DNA of 64,000 bases from Candidatus Ruthia endofausta. GTDB taxonomy: Bacteria > Pseudomonadota > Gammaproteobacteria > PS1 > Pseudothioglobaceae. The translations under genes and the position numbers were made by a program. The stretch lies in NCBI RefSeq assembly GCF_013342985.1, contig NZ_CP054490.1, positions 682,001-746,000 of the forward strand. Reading direction: 5' to 3'. Of the stretch, positions 1 through 9,409 are shown piece by piece; within the stretch, counting starts at the first letter, position 1, and each line of letters starts with the position of its first letter. Below the pieces are notes generated by a model. That model ran no database searches, was not told the DNA's origin, and saw nothing but the letters and a program-made list of their open reading frames with translations.

Positions 1-235
1 AATCCTAGGCACTGAACACTAAAGCCGAAATCCTTACTACGCGAATTAGGAAGCACTTGAGCATTGCCACTAAATAGAAGACGGTAACTGAGCATTAACC
101 TCAACCTCAATAGAGCTTCACAAGTACGCACCCGAGTCTCGATATAAAGAACCACCAGCGTCGCGGCGGCCCCGCTAAGTGTACCTCGAATCATTGCCAG
201 TAGTAACCGCATGTTTCATATTTTCAGCAGTCTAG
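1..235 (-). pseudogene. remnant of a FISUMP/DUF1566-like surface protein (tentative)
   Basis: Minus-strand frames give short pieces that read like the C terminus of proteins with the 'Fibrobacter major paralogous' (FISUMP/DUF1566-like) domain: 'RRDAGGSLYRDSGAYL' followed, in other frames, by 'SGNAQVLPNSRSKDFGFSVQ'. The ending 'GFSV-C' is typical of such domains. The frame changes at least twice and is broken by stops, so this is not a working gene. The assignment rests on pattern memory only, and the remnant may continue beyond the left edge of the window. Confidence 0.3.
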
Positions 236-542
236 GTTTGGCTGTCAATGGTGACAATACTGCAAGTAATACCACCTGCGACCAGAACCAAACTGATTAA
301 AAAACTCATTGGCTTTGTCATTCATCAAGTTTTCGGCTTTATTAATGGCTTAAATCACTAGCATTGTCTGAGTTTGTAGAGCCTAGGGCGTTGCGTAGTG
401 TGCTACCCTCTTCTTTGAGTAAGGTGGTTGTTTTGGGGTTTTTTTTGTTAACAACGGTTTAACTGTACTTAGTGTTTAAATCTAGGTAAGTGGGTTTATC
501 GAAAGTATCAGTGGTTTGTGCACCAATGAAAAATGAAAGACT
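236..542. other. non-coding or fully degraded stretch
   Basis: I see no open frame of useful length and no recognisable RNA here. A few minus-strand fragments could be further decay of the gene at the window's left edge, but they match no family I know. Confidence 0.4.
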
Positions 543-571
543 AAAAAGAGTGCTCATTGAGTGCTCTTTTT
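543..571 (-). terminator. terminator of the tig-clpPX-hflX-lon operon
   Basis: A 13-bp stem (543-555 with 559-571, including two G-U pairs) and a 3-base loop sits 12 bases past the lon stop codon. The stem ends in a run of five T on the minus strand, as expected for an intrinsic terminator. The outer A/T runs are symmetric, so it could also stop transcription from the other side. Confidence 0.75.
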
Positions 572-583
572 ATAAATTAAATA

Positions 584-2920
584 TTATTTTTCTAAAGCAA
601 TATCCAGCACTTCATCAATCCATTTCACTTGAATAACCTTAAGGTTGCCTTTGATTTTTTCAGGTACTTCGGACAATTCACGCTCGTTATCATCAGGGAT
701 AATCACCGTTTTAATACCACCACGCAGTGCGGCTAACATTTTCTCCTTTAGTCCACCAATTGGGGTGACTTCACCTCGAAGAGTAATCTCGCCTGTCATA
801 GCAACATCGGCTTTAACTTTTCTACCTGTGAGTACTGATACCAGTGCCGTAGTCATCGCTGCACCTGCACTAGGTCCATCTTTTGGTGTTGCGCCATCAG
901 GCACATGAATATGGATATCCAGTTTCTCGTCAAAATTCTCATCAATACCAAATTTCTTGGCTCTGCTTTTAACCACAGATTTTGCTGCTTGGATTGATTC
1001 TTGCATGACATTACCTAACTGACCTGTGTAGTTAAGCTTGCCCTTGCCTTTATAAGCAGTGGCTTCAATGGTGAATAAATCCCCACCTACCGAAGTCCAA
1101 GCAAGTCCTGTTACTTCGCCCACTTGATTATTTTGTTCAGCCAGTCCAAAACGAAATTTCCTCACGCCTAAATATTTCGCTAAACTCTTGACATCAATAT
1201 TGGCTTTGGTTTTACGTTTTTTTAACACCACTTCTTTAACCACCTTTCGACAAATGGTGCTAATCCTCCTACTCAAACTGCGCACACCTGCTTCACGCGT
1301 GTAATAACGAATAATATCTAAAATAGCACCATCTTGAAACTTAATTTCACTGTCCTTAATGCCATTGCCATCCATTGCCTTTTTAATTAAATGGCGCTTA
1401 GCAATTTCAACTTTTTCATCTTCGGTATAGCCAGACAATTCAATAATTTCCATTCTGTCTAAAAGTGGCTGTGGCAAATCAAGTGAGTTAGCAGTTGCTA
1501 CAAACATGACTTGTGATAAGTCATAATCGACTTCTAAATAATGGTCATTAAAAGTGTGATTTTGCTCTGGATCTAACACTTCTAACATCGCCGAAGAAGG
1601 ATCGCTACGATAGTCACTTGCCATTTTTTCAATTTCATCTAACAAGAAAAGTGGATTTTTAACCTTCGCTTTTTGCATTTTTTGTATGATTGAGCCTGGC
1701 ATGGCACCAATATAAGTACGCCTATGGCCACGAATTTCTGCCTCATCTCGAACACCGCCAAGTGCCATGCGAACGTATTTACGATTAACTGCTCCAGCAA
1801 TAGATTCACCTAAAGAGGTTTTACCCACACCTGGAGGACCCACCAAGCACAAAATATTAGCCTTGTTATGAGTCATACGTGTTTGTACTGCTAAATGCTC
1901 TAAGATGCGCTCTTTAACTTTGTTCAAGCCATAATGGTCATCATCAAGAATTTTTTGCGCCTTATTAAGGTCTTTGTTAATAACGGTTTTCTTTTTCCAT
2001 GGTGTATCACACAAGTTTTCAATATAAGTGCGAATAATAGAGGCATCAGATGAGTGTGATGACATCCGCGAAAGTTTTTTTAACTCGCTTTGTGCTTTTT
2101 CCTTAGCCTCTTTTGACATCTTAGCCTTGTTAATACTGGCTTGCAATTCCTCAATTTCATTTTCATCTTCAGCCTGACCCAGTTCTTTTTGAATGGACTT
2201 CATTTGTTCATTCAAATAATAATCACGTTGATTGGATTCCATTTGCTTACGAACGCGTGATTGAATTTTCTTCTCAGTACCTAATACATCAATCTCGCCT
2301 TGAATGACCGATAAGATTTTATTAAGCCTATCTTGGGCATTATCATCACCTAACAAGGCTTGTTTTTCAGACACCTTAAGGTTTAGATTGGCAATAATCA
2401 CATCACTAAAACGCTCAACATCGCTCACTTTTTGTAACACCTTGAGTACCTCTTCTGGCACTCTTTTATTTAACTTAATATAATTCTCGAAACCATCTAA
2501 CGCCAAGCGCATCATTGCTTTTATTTCAGTATCATTATTTGACTTTAAGCTAAATTCACTTAAACTCACCTCAGAAAAACCATCAACTTGTACAATTTGT
2601 TCAATCTTAGCACGCCTGACTCCTTCAACTAAAATCTTGATGGTGCCATCGGGTAATTTTAATATTTGTAGAATAATCGCTAACGTGCCTACTTGATGCA
2701 AATCATCATTCAAAGGCTCTTCTACTTTATCATCTTTTTGAGTCACTAAAAAAATGTATTTATTGGTACCCATTGCTTGAGTAATCGCATTAACAGAGGT
2801 TTTTCTGCCAACAAATAATGGCATAACGGTATGAGGGAAAACCACCACATCTCTTAAGGGCAATAATGGAATATTACCTTTGCTTAAATCAATTTGTTCG
2901 TTGGTGAGCTCTGTTCCCAT
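584..2920 (-). CDS. lon: ATP-dependent protease Lon
   Basis: Cytoplasmic serine protease of the AAA+ class that degrades misfolded and regulatory proteins. The 778-residue product is close to the usual length (784 in E. coli). An N-terminal substrate-recognition domain (LPLRDVVVFPH) is followed by a coiled region, an ATPase with Walker A GPPGVGKT and 'LDEIEK', and a C-terminal protease domain with the catalytic Ser in DGPSAGAAM and the Lys in GGLKEKMLAA. It is last in the operon; its first 37 bases overlap the end of hflX, and no clear ribosome-binding site precedes the ATG, so translation may be coupled to hflX. Confidence 0.97.
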   Translation of the reverse strand: MGTELTNEQIDLSKGNIPLLPLRDVVVFPHTVMPLFVGRKTSVNAITQAMGTNKYIFLVTQKDDKVEEPLNDDLHQVGTLAIILQILKLPDGTIKILVEGVRRAKIEQIVQVDGFSEVSLSEFSLKSNNDTEIKAMMRLALDGFENYIKLNKRVPEEVLKVLQKVSDVERFSDVIIANLNLKVSEKQALLGDDNAQDRLNKILSVIQGEIDVLGTEKKIQSRVRKQMESNQRDYYLNEQMKSIQKELGQAEDENEIEELQASINKAKMSKEAKEKAQSELKKLSRMSSHSSDASIIRTYIENLCDTPWKKKTVINKDLNKAQKILDDDHYGLNKVKERILEHLAVQTRMTHNKANILCLVGPPGVGKTSLGESIAGAVNRKYVRMALGGVRDEAEIRGHRRTYIGAMPGSIIQKMQKAKVKNPLFLLDEIEKMASDYRSDPSSAMLEVLDPEQNHTFNDHYLEVDYDLSQVMFVATANSLDLPQPLLDRMEIIELSGYTEDEKVEIAKRHLIKKAMDGNGIKDSEIKFQDGAILDIIRYYTREAGVRSLSRRISTICRKVVKEVVLKKRKTKANIDVKSLAKYLGVRKFRFGLAEQNNQVGEVTGLAWTSVGGDLFTIEATAYKGKGKLNYTGQLGNVMQESIQAAKSVVKSRAKKFGIDENFDEKLDIHIHVPDGATPKDGPSAGAAMTTALVSVLTGRKVKADVAMTGEITLRGEVTPIGGLKEKMLAALRGGIKTVIIPDDNERELSEVPEKIKGNLKVIQVKWIDEVLDIALEK

Positions 2921-4209
2921 AGCAATGTAACGCCTTTGAAGTTTAGTAATCTAGATAGATAGTGCTTAGTAACAAAAATTTCAAGTAGCCAAGCCCCAGA
3001 ATCATCCACTTTTTCATGATAAATATGTCCAATATCATGAATATTACTACGAATATAGGCACTATTAACATTCAAGTGAATCTTTGCACGAGTCATCATG
3101 CCACTAACCTGTTCGGCTAGGGCTTGATAAAGAAAATCAACACCTTTTCCTGTTTGTGCTGAAAGCCAAACTCGATAAATATGTCCATGTTCATCACAAT
3201 CTATGCGTGGTGCAAAATTATCCAAACAATCAATTTTGTTCATCACCAATATACTTGGGATGTTGTTTGCACCAATTTCAAAAATAATGTCTTCAACTTG
3301 GGCAATTTTCTCAATATTGTATTCATCAGCCGCGTCAACAATGTGCAATAAAACATTAGCACGCTTAGTTTCCTCTAATGTGGATTTAAACGCATCAATA
3401 AGGTCATGAGGCAAGTCTTGAATAAAACCTACGGTATCAGCAATCATTGCCTCCCCAGACGCAGGCAATATCACACGTCTAATGGTTAAATCAAGGGTTG
3501 CAAAAAGCTGATCATTGGCAAATACTTGCGCATTGGTTAGGGTATTAAACAAAGTTGATTTACCTGCATTGGTATAACCCGCTAAAGCAATCATGGGTAA
3601 TTCATTTTTAGTGCGTGATTTTCTACCCAAATCACGTTGCTTGTGCACTTTATCTAATCGCTTGGTAATATTTTTAATGCGCACAGCAATCAATCGCTTA
3701 TCAGTTTCTAGCTGAGTTTCGCCAGGACCACGCAGCCCAATACCGCCTTTTTGACGTTCAAGATGCGTCCAGCCACGAACCAAGCGTGTTGATAAATGCC
3801 TAAGTTGTGCCAATTCTACTTGCAACTTACCTTCAAAGGAGCTGGCACGCAAGGCAAAAATATCTAAAATTAGTCCTGTTCTATCCATCACTTGGCAATT
3901 TAGAGATTTTTCTAAATTGCGTTCTTGCGAAGGTGATAATTCAGAAGAAAAAATCACCAAATCCAATGCCAAATCCTCTACCATTATTGCAATCTCTTCA
4001 ACCTTACCTGTGCCAATAAAAAACCGAGCTAAGGCTGAATTGCGACTTACTTTAATGGTTTTAACAATATCCAGACCTGATGACTTAGCCAGTTCTTTAA
4101 ATTCAGCTTGGGCATTGTGCGATTGTCTATTACTTAGTAATTCAACATACACCAAAAGTGTTCTTTCGCCTTTACCAACGACGCCTTTTTGTTGTTCAAA
4201 TAATGCCAA
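2884..4209 (-). CDS. hflX: GTPase HflX, ribosome rescue/splitting factor
   Basis: TRAFAC-class GTPase that binds the 50S subunit and splits stalled ribosomes, notably under heat stress. The 441-residue protein has the HflX N-terminal domain, the glycine-rich linker GGIGLRGPGETQLE, and a G domain with G1 GYTNAGKST, G3 DTVGF and G4 NKID. In many gammaproteobacteria hflX sits in hfq-hflX-hflKC; here it lies between clpX and lon, 14 bases after clpX. Its C-terminal tail runs into lon. The placement suggests co-expression with proteases; that is inference. Confidence 0.95.
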   Translation of the reverse strand: MALFEQQKGVVGKGERTLLVYVELLSNRQSHNAQAEFKELAKSSGLDIVKTIKVSRNSALARFFIGTGKVEEIAIMVEDLALDLVIFSSELSPSQERNLEKSLNCQVMDRTGLILDIFALRASSFEGKLQVELAQLRHLSTRLVRGWTHLERQKGGIGLRGPGETQLETDKRLIAVRIKNITKRLDKVHKQRDLGRKSRTKNELPMIALAGYTNAGKSTLFNTLTNAQVFANDQLFATLDLTIRRVILPASGEAMIADTVGFIQDLPHDLIDAFKSTLEETKRANVLLHIVDAADEYNIEKIAQVEDIIFEIGANNIPSILVMNKIDCLDNFAPRIDCDEHGHIYRVWLSAQTGKGVDFLYQALAEQVSGMMTRAKIHLNVNSAYIRSNIHDIGHIYHEKVDDSGAWLLEIFVTKHYLSRLLNFKGVTLLWEQSSPTNKLI

Positions 4210-4223
4210 TTAAAGCCTTCGTG

Positions 4224-5489
4224 TTAGCCAACTTTTTTGAACTTGTTGGGAGGTTTTTGGGATTGATAAATAATCAATGGTGCTTTTTTCTTCTCCACCA
4301 CTGCTTTGTCAATAATCACTTCTGTAACATCTTTAAGAGATGGTAATTCAAACATCGTATCTAATAACAAATCTTCTAAAATAGAACGCAAGCCTCTAGC
4401 CCCTGTTTTTCGTTTAATGGCCAATTTTGCAATTGCCAGTAAGGATGGCTTTCTAAAAATAAGTCTAACACCTTCCATGGAAAATATTTCTTGGAACTGC
4501 TTAGTCACTGAATTTTTAGGCTGCGTTAAAATTTGCACCAAGGCAGTTTCGTCCAATTCACCTAGTGCTGTTTGTACTGGCAAACGACCAACAAGCTCTG
4601 GAATTAAGCCAAATTTAATTAAATCTTCTGGTTGAATCAGTGCAAATAAATCGCTCAATGTTTTTTCTTCTTTTTGGTCTTTTACATTTGCAGAAAAACC
4701 AATGCCTGTTACTTTTTCAACACGTCTATTAATAATTTTATCCAAACCATCAAAAGCACCGCCACAAATAAATAAAATCTTCGAAGTATCCACATCAATA
4801 GTTTCTTGATTAGGGTGCTTGCGGCCACCTTGAGGTGGCACACTTGCCACAGTGCCTTCAATCAGCTTAAGCATGGCTTGCTGTACACCCTCGCCTGAGA
4901 CGTCACGAGTAATAGAAGGTGAGTCAGAACGACGAGAAATTTTATCAATTTCATCAATAAAAATAATGCCGCGTTGAGCGCGTTTTAGATCAAAATCACA
5001 TTTTGATAATAAATTTTTAATCACATTTTCAACATCATCACCCACATAACCCGCCTCAGTTAATGTCGTTGCATCAGCCACTGTGAAAGGAACATCTAAG
5101 ATACGTGCTAATGTTTGTGCTAATAGCGTCTTACCTGAGCCTGTAGGTCCAACCATTAAAATATTGGACTTATCCAATTCTACTTTATTAGATACATAAC
5201 CGCTTCGAAGACGTTTGTAATGATTGCAAACTGCAACAGATAGTACTTTCTTGGCATGGTCTTGACCAATCACATAATCATTTAGAAAGTTGTTTAACTG
5301 TTTGGGTGTGTAATTCCAATCCTTAAACTCATTAACCTCTTCTTGTGATGCTTGTTCTTCAATTAAATCATGGCACGATTCAATACATTCATTGCAAATA
5401 TAAATACCAGGGCCTTTAATTAAACGTTCAATCTCAGATTTACCTTTGCCACAAAATGAACAAACCAATTCTTGATTATCGTCTTTCAT
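4224..5489 (-). CDS. clpX: ATP-dependent Clp protease, unfoldase subunit ClpX
   Basis: Hexameric AAA+ unfoldase that feeds tagged proteins into ClpP. At 421 residues it matches the family. It carries the N-terminal zinc-binding domain (CSFCGKG, then CNECIESC), Walker A GPTGSGKT, Walker [11 protein letters not shown], and the IGF loop (GIGFSA) that docks on ClpP. It starts 4 bases after the clpP stop, the usual arrangement, so the two subunits should be made from one transcript. Confidence 0.98.
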   Translation of the reverse strand: MKDDNQELVCSFCGKGKSEIERLIKGPGIYICNECIESCHDLIEEQASQEEVNEFKDWNYTPKQLNNFLNDYVIGQDHAKKVLSVAVCNHYKRLRSGYVSNKVELDKSNILMVGPTGSGKTLLAQTLARILDVPFTVADATTLTEAGYVGDDVENVIKNLLSKCDFDLKRAQRGIIFIDEIDKISRRSDSPSITRDVSGEGVQQAMLKLIEGTVASVPPQGGRKHPNQETIDVDTSKILFICGGAFDGLDKIINRRVEKVTGIGFSANVKDQKEEKTLSDLFALIQPEDLIKFGLIPELVGRLPVQTALGELDETALVQILTQPKNSVTKQFQEIFSMEGVRLIFRKPSLLAIAKLAIKRKTGARGLRSILEDLLLDTMFELPSLKDVTEVIIDKAVVEKKKAPLIIYQSQKPPNKFKKVG

Positions 5490-5493
5490 AAAT

Positions 5494-6090
5494 TTAACGT
5501 TTTGTCAATACTTTGTCAATTAAGCCGTATTTAGCGGCCTCATCTGCTGACATAAAATTATCTCTATCGGTGTCCTTTTGGATGGTTTTAATCGTTTGAC
5601 CCGTATGGAGTTTTAAAATTTGATTGAGTTTTTCTCTCACTTTTAAAATTTCTTGTGCATGGATATCAATATCGCTCGCCTGACCAGAAAACCCGCCCAA
5701 AGGCTGATGAATCATACACCGAACATTAGGCAGTGCAAAACGCTTACCTTTAGCCCCTGCTGTTAATAGCAAAGCACCCATACTTGCCGCCTGACCAATA
5801 CACAAAGTAGACACATCAGGTTTGATAAATTGCATGGTGTCATAAATCGCCAAACCAGCAGAAACTAACCCACCAGGAGAGTTAATATATAAGTGAATAT
5901 CTTTATCAGAATTTTCTGATTCTAAAAAAAGTAATTGCGCCACAATCACATTTGCCATGTAGTCTTCAACGGGGCCCACTAAAAAAATAATACGTTCTTT
6001 TAAAAGACGTGAATAAATATCATAAGCTCTTTCACCTCGAGCAGATTGCTCCACTACCATCGGGATTTGATTTAAATTTTCAATATCCAT
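5494..6090 (-). CDS. clpP: ATP-dependent Clp protease, proteolytic subunit ClpP
   Basis: Serine peptidase that forms the double-ring degradation chamber used with ClpX. The 198-residue product has the catalytic triad at Ser103 (GQAASMGA), His128 (CMIHQPLGG) and Asp177 (TDRDNFM), spaced exactly as in the E. coli enzyme. The N terminus is slightly shorter than E. coli's propeptide-bearing form. It lies between tig and clpX with gaps of 4 bases on each side. Confidence 0.98.
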   Translation of the reverse strand: MDIENLNQIPMVVEQSARGERAYDIYSRLLKERIIFLVGPVEDYMANVIVAQLLFLESENSDKDIHLYINSPGGLVSAGLAIYDTMQFIKPDVSTLCIGQAASMGALLLTAGAKGKRFALPNVRCMIHQPLGGFSGQASDIDIHAQEILKVREKLNQILKLHTGQTIKTIQKDTDRDNFMSADEAAKYGLIDKVLTKR

Positions 6091-6094
6091 TTAA

Positions 6095-7399
6095 CTACTG
6101 TGTAATTTCTTGAAATTTTTTCTGCTTGAAAGTTACTTTGGCCTTGTCTAAGATTAAATCTTGTACCATTTTTTCGACCACTAATAACTCAATACTTGAT
6201 TTTCTCCTTGGGTTTTGATTGTAAAAATCAATCATTTTCTGAGTGTCTTCACCATATGTCTGAGACATTTCTTGTAATTTTGCATCAATTTGTTTCATGC
6301 TGGCACTTAATTTATTATCACTAGAAATTTGATTAACCAACAAACCTAATTTAACACGACGTTGCGCTTCATCATTAAAGGCAGAAGCAAATATCTCGTC
6401 TTGTGCTGACAAACCTTGCTGTTGCATACGCTCTTTCATCTCTTTAAGTAAGTTTTGCGCTTCATTGTCGATGCTAGACTGTGGCACGTCAAATTGATTA
6501 GCTTCAGAAAGTGCGTCAAAAATAGCATTTTTATTTAAATGACCAATACGGCCATCAATTTCGACCTTCATTTGCGCTTTCATACTCACTTTTAAAGCCT
6601 CCATGTCTTTTTCGCCAAACTTTTTAGCAAATACTTCATCTAATTTTGGCTCTTTGGGCGAGGCCACTTCATTAATATTGATCTTAAAAGTAACGGCTTT
6701 GCCTGCTAATTTATCCATATGATAATCTTTAGGGAATGTCAAATTTAATACCAGTTCACTGCTAGGAGTTGCATCCATTAAACCTTCTTCAAAGCCTTTA
6801 ATCATTGAACCTTTGCCAAGTACTATTTTGGAGCCTTTGGCTTCACCACCCTCAAAGGTTTCTCCATCAATCAAGCCTTTAAAGTCAATTGATAATCTAT
6901 CGCCCGTTTTAGAGTTGCGTTTAACGGCTTTATACTCAGTTAATTGTTCTTTTAATCCATCCAGTGTTTTTTGCTCGTCAGCTTTGGTAATCTCTACTTT
7001 GGTTTGTCCAATAGCAAGTTCTGAAAAATCAGCTACTTTAATCTCAGGAAACACTTCAAACTCCACCGTATAAGAAAAAATTTTCTCATCTTCTGAGTCA
7101 ACTTTGCTAATAACTGGCTGTGCAACAGGCGTTGCTTTGACTTGTGTCAATGCATTAGTTAAGGTTTCGTTCACAATCTCATTAATGGCATCTGAACTGG
7201 CATTACCACCAAAACGCTTACGCACAACAGAAACGGGAACTTTACCTTTTCTAAAGCCGTCAATATTCACTTGCGATGCCATTTTTTGTAAAATTTTATC
7301 CGTTTTTTGGTTAAAAGTATCAATAGGCAAGTCTACTGTTAACAATCTGGCTAGACCTTCTAATGTTTCTAGTGAAGTTTTCATTGCGTTCAAATCCAT
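6095..7399 (-). CDS. tig: trigger factor, ribosome-associated chaperone
   Basis: Peptidyl-prolyl isomerase and chaperone that binds L23 at the exit tunnel and shields nascent chains. The 434-residue protein has the N-terminal ribosome-binding signature GFRKGKVP, a central FKBP-like domain (GDRLSIDFKG, MIKGFEEGL) and a helical C-terminal substrate domain. First gene of the operon. Two starts are possible: the ATG at 7399, used here, or the ATG five codons later, which better matches the family's usual N terminus; neither has a strong ribosome-binding site. Confidence 0.95.
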   Translation of the reverse strand: MDLNAMKTSLETLEGLARLLTVDLPIDTFNQKTDKILQKMASQVNIDGFRKGKVPVSVVRKRFGGNASSDAINEIVNETLTNALTQVKATPVAQPVISKVDSEDEKIFSYTVEFEVFPEIKVADFSELAIGQTKVEITKADEQKTLDGLKEQLTEYKAVKRNSKTGDRLSIDFKGLIDGETFEGGEAKGSKIVLGKGSMIKGFEEGLMDATPSSELVLNLTFPKDYHMDKLAGKAVTFKININEVASPKEPKLDEVFAKKFGEKDMEALKVSMKAQMKVEIDGRIGHLNKNAIFDALSEANQFDVPQSSIDNEAQNLLKEMKERMQQQGLSAQDEIFASAFNDEAQRRVKLGLLVNQISSDNKLSASMKQIDAKLQEMSQTYGEDTQKMIDFYNQNPRRKSSIELLVVEKMVQDLILDKAKVTFKQKKFQEITQ

Positions 7400-7445
7400 T
7401 TTTATACTTGAAAAGAAGAACCAATTATACCTAAAACACGGGTAA

Positions 7446-7469
7446 TAAAAAAGGTAGTATAACTACCTC
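7446..7469 (-). terminator. terminator of the cytochrome c4 gene
   Basis: GGTAGT (7453-7458) and ACTACC (7462-7467) form a short stem with a 3-base loop, followed on the minus strand by six T. It lies about 40 bases after the stop of the diheme cytochrome gene. Confidence 0.6.
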
Positions 7470-7509
7470 TTAATGTTAATTAAAGCTTGTCCCAGCCTTG
7501 ACTCATCTT

Positions 7510-8154
7510 TTAATTTTGCAACCCAGCAATATATTGAGAAACTGCCTCAATCTCTTTATTACTTAAATATTTGGTGATGTTTCTCATCATCCCTTCATAG
7601 TCATTATTACGCTCAGCCGCATTGGTATCCATTTGTACATTATGCGCATCTTGGCGAAAAGCGATGAGTTGTTTGGTTATATAAGCCGCATGCTGAGAGA
7701 CTAAAGCTGGAAACTTAGCAGAAGGAATGCCAGTTCCTATAGGGCCATGACAGGCAATACAAGCCGTTACACCTTTCTCTTTATTACCACCTCTATAAAG
7801 CCGCTCACCCAAAGCAATATTGGCATTTTTACTGGCAACACCTTGAGTGATGGTTTGCTTGGAAAAATAAGCAGCTAAATTCTCCATATCGCTCTCAGTT
7901 AATGGTGCAACCGTGCCTTTCATAATCGCATCTTGACGAACGTTTGATTTAAAATCTTGCAACTGTTTTAGTAAATAGCCTTCGCCCTGTCCAGCTAATT
8001 TAGGAAATGTAGCCACTACCGAATTACCCTGAACACCGTGACAAGCAACACAAGTTACCGCAGTAACTTTGCCTTTGACAACATCGCCAGATGCAAAAAC
8101 ATTGATTGAAGTAAAAGCGATTGCAATAATAAAAATTGAGGCTAATTTATTCAT
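7510..8154 (-). CDS. diheme cytochrome c4
   Basis: Periplasmic electron carrier made of two fused class-I cytochrome c domains. The 214-residue precursor begins with a signal peptide (FIIAIAFTSINVFA) and has two haem motifs, CVACHG near residue 35 and CIACHG near residue 135, each followed by a Met-containing loop (KGTVAPLT preceded by Met; EGMMRN). Length and two-domain plan match cytochrome c4, which usually delivers electrons to cbb3 or similar oxidases. Single-gene unit with its own terminator. The partner oxidase is not in this window. Confidence 0.9.
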   Translation of the reverse strand: MNKLASIFIIAIAFTSINVFASGDVVKGKVTAVTCVACHGVQGNSVVATFPKLAGQGEGYLLKQLQDFKSNVRQDAIMKGTVAPLTESDMENLAAYFSKQTITQGVASKNANIALGERLYRGGNKEKGVTACIACHGPIGTGIPSAKFPALVSQHAAYITKQLIAFRQDAHNVQMDTNAAERNNDYEGMMRNITKYLSNKEIEAVSQYIAGLQN

Positions 8155-8238
8155 AATATATGCGTTTTTTTGAAAACAAATAAGTCAACATTATACATTA
8201 ATTCTGGTCTATTAAAATAGTGAAATAAAGAGTGGTTT

Positions 8239-8330
8239 TTATTGTTTGGATAAATAATCAGCAATTGATTGTTCATGACCAACAACCATTGGCGCCATTG
8301 CATTCATAGTTGGGTCTTTACGTGCGCCTA
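8239..8330 (-). pseudogene. 3' fragment of a second cytochrome c-553-like gene
   Basis: This stretch aligns without gaps, at a fixed offset of 208 bases, to the 3' end of the intact cytochrome gene just upstream of it on the minus strand. It reads 'GARKDPTMNAMAP...', then 'SIADYLSKQ' and a stop. The substitutions keep the Met ligand and the reading frame, so it is the tail of a diverged tandem copy whose haem-binding N-terminal part is gone. No upstream coding sequence remains. Confidence 0.75.
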
Positions 8331-8396
8331 AAATAGTATTTAGCGTTATCATGACCATGTATAGTGTAGTATTTTTTTTTCATTATTATGTTGTTT

Positions 8397-8426
8397 AAAA
8401 AAATCCCTAATAAATTAGGGATTTTT
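8397..8426 (-). terminator. terminator of the cytochrome c-553 gene
   Basis: TCCCTAA (8404-8410) and TTAGGGA (8415-8421) pair across a 4-base loop, flanked by A on one side and T on the other, 18 bases after the cytochrome stop. On the minus strand the stem is followed by seven T. Confidence 0.8.
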
Positions 8427-8443
8427 CAGTTCAAAAACAAGGG

Positions 8444-8734
8444 TTATTTTTGTGTTGCCAAGAAATCAGCAATTGATTGTTCTTTGCCGGCAATAATTGC
8501 CGCCATTGCATTCATAGTTGGATCTTTACGTGCGCCTGTTTGAAAATCTTTTAGTTGTTTAACGGTATAAACCGCATTTTGTCCAGCAAGGTTAGGATAA
8601 GTTGGAATGGCTGATACACCTGCGACACCATGACAACTAGCGCAACCACCAGCAGCATAATCTGCTGCGCCATCTGCTTGAGCAAAACCCATTATAAATA
8701 TAGCGGCAGTTACTGCTAATAGAATTCTCTTCAT
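8444..8734 (-). CDS. monohaem cytochrome c-553-like protein
   Basis: Small periplasmic electron carrier. The 96-residue precursor has a signal peptide ending near FAQA, one haem site CASCHG near residue 31, and the distal Met ligand in DPTMNAMA. A strong ribosome-binding site (AAGGAG) precedes the ATG. It belongs to the class-I c-553/c5 group common in sulfur oxidisers. A decayed relative lies directly downstream, so the locus once held a tandem pair. Confidence 0.88.
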   Translation of the reverse strand: MKRILLAVTAAIFIMGFAQADGAADYAAGGCASCHGVAGVSAIPTYPNLAGQNAVYTVKQLKDFQTGARKDPTMNAMAAIIAGKEQSIADFLATQK

Positions 8735-8809
8735 TACTCTCTCTCCTTATCATTAAAATTAATGGTCCATAAATAACCACGAGTTTTTGATTATACACCG
8801 TTTTTAACA

Positions 8810-9409
8810 ATGCGTAAACACTACCACCAAGCCAAATTTCTGCTCTCTTCTCCCTCTTTAAAAGGCTGTCCGCCAGACGAGGGATATGAAGTTATTTTTG
8901 CTGGTCGATCAAATGCGGGCAAGTCAAGTGCCATTAATACACTCACACTACAAAATAAACTTGCCAAAGTATCGCGCACTCCTGGTAGGACTCAGTACTT
9001 GGTTTTCTTTGAGCTTGACAAAGACCGTCGCCTGGTTGATTTGCCTGGCTATGGCTATGCCAAAGTGCCAGAACGTGTCAAAGCTAAATGGCATAAAGAC
9101 ATGAACGAATACTTTAACAAGCGTGACTGCCTGCGCGGTGCAGTGCTGGTTATGGATGTTCGCCATCCACTTAAACCTTTCGACCAAATGATGCTTGACT
9201 GGTGCCATAGTATTAATTTACCCACACAAATCATACTCACCAAATCTGATAAACTAAAAAAAGGTGCCGCCAGCAACACCTACCTTAAAGTTCGTAATCA
9301 AATTAAAAAATATCCTTATGTTGATGTGCAGTTATTCTCTAGCCTAAAAAAACAAGGTTTAGAAGCGTTGTGGGCTCGATTAGACACCTTTTTTGGCTAT
9401 GTTGATTAA
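8810..9409 (+). CDS. engB: ribosome biogenesis GTPase YsxC/EngB
   Basis: Essential GTPase acting late in 50S assembly. The 199-residue protein shows G1 [10 protein letters not shown]3 DLPGYGYA and G4 TKSDKL, with the short N-terminal region usual for EngB. It is divergent from the c-553 gene, and its 3' end overlaps the start of the next gene by about 11 bases, so the two are probably cotranscribed. Confidence 0.96.
   Translation: MRKHYHQAKFLLSSPSLKGCPPDEGYEVIFAGRSNAGKSSAINTLTLQNKLAKVSRTPGRTQYLVFFELDKDRRLVDLPGYGYAKVPERVKAKWHKDMNEYFNKRDCLRGAVLVMDVRHPLKPFDQMMLDWCHSINLPTQIILTKSDKLKKGAASNTYLKVRNQIKKYPYVDVQLFSSLKKQGLEALWARLDTFFGYVD

Noticed and set aside
645-908. 87-codon plus-strand frame
   Set aside because: Antisense to the protease domain of lon; no start signal.
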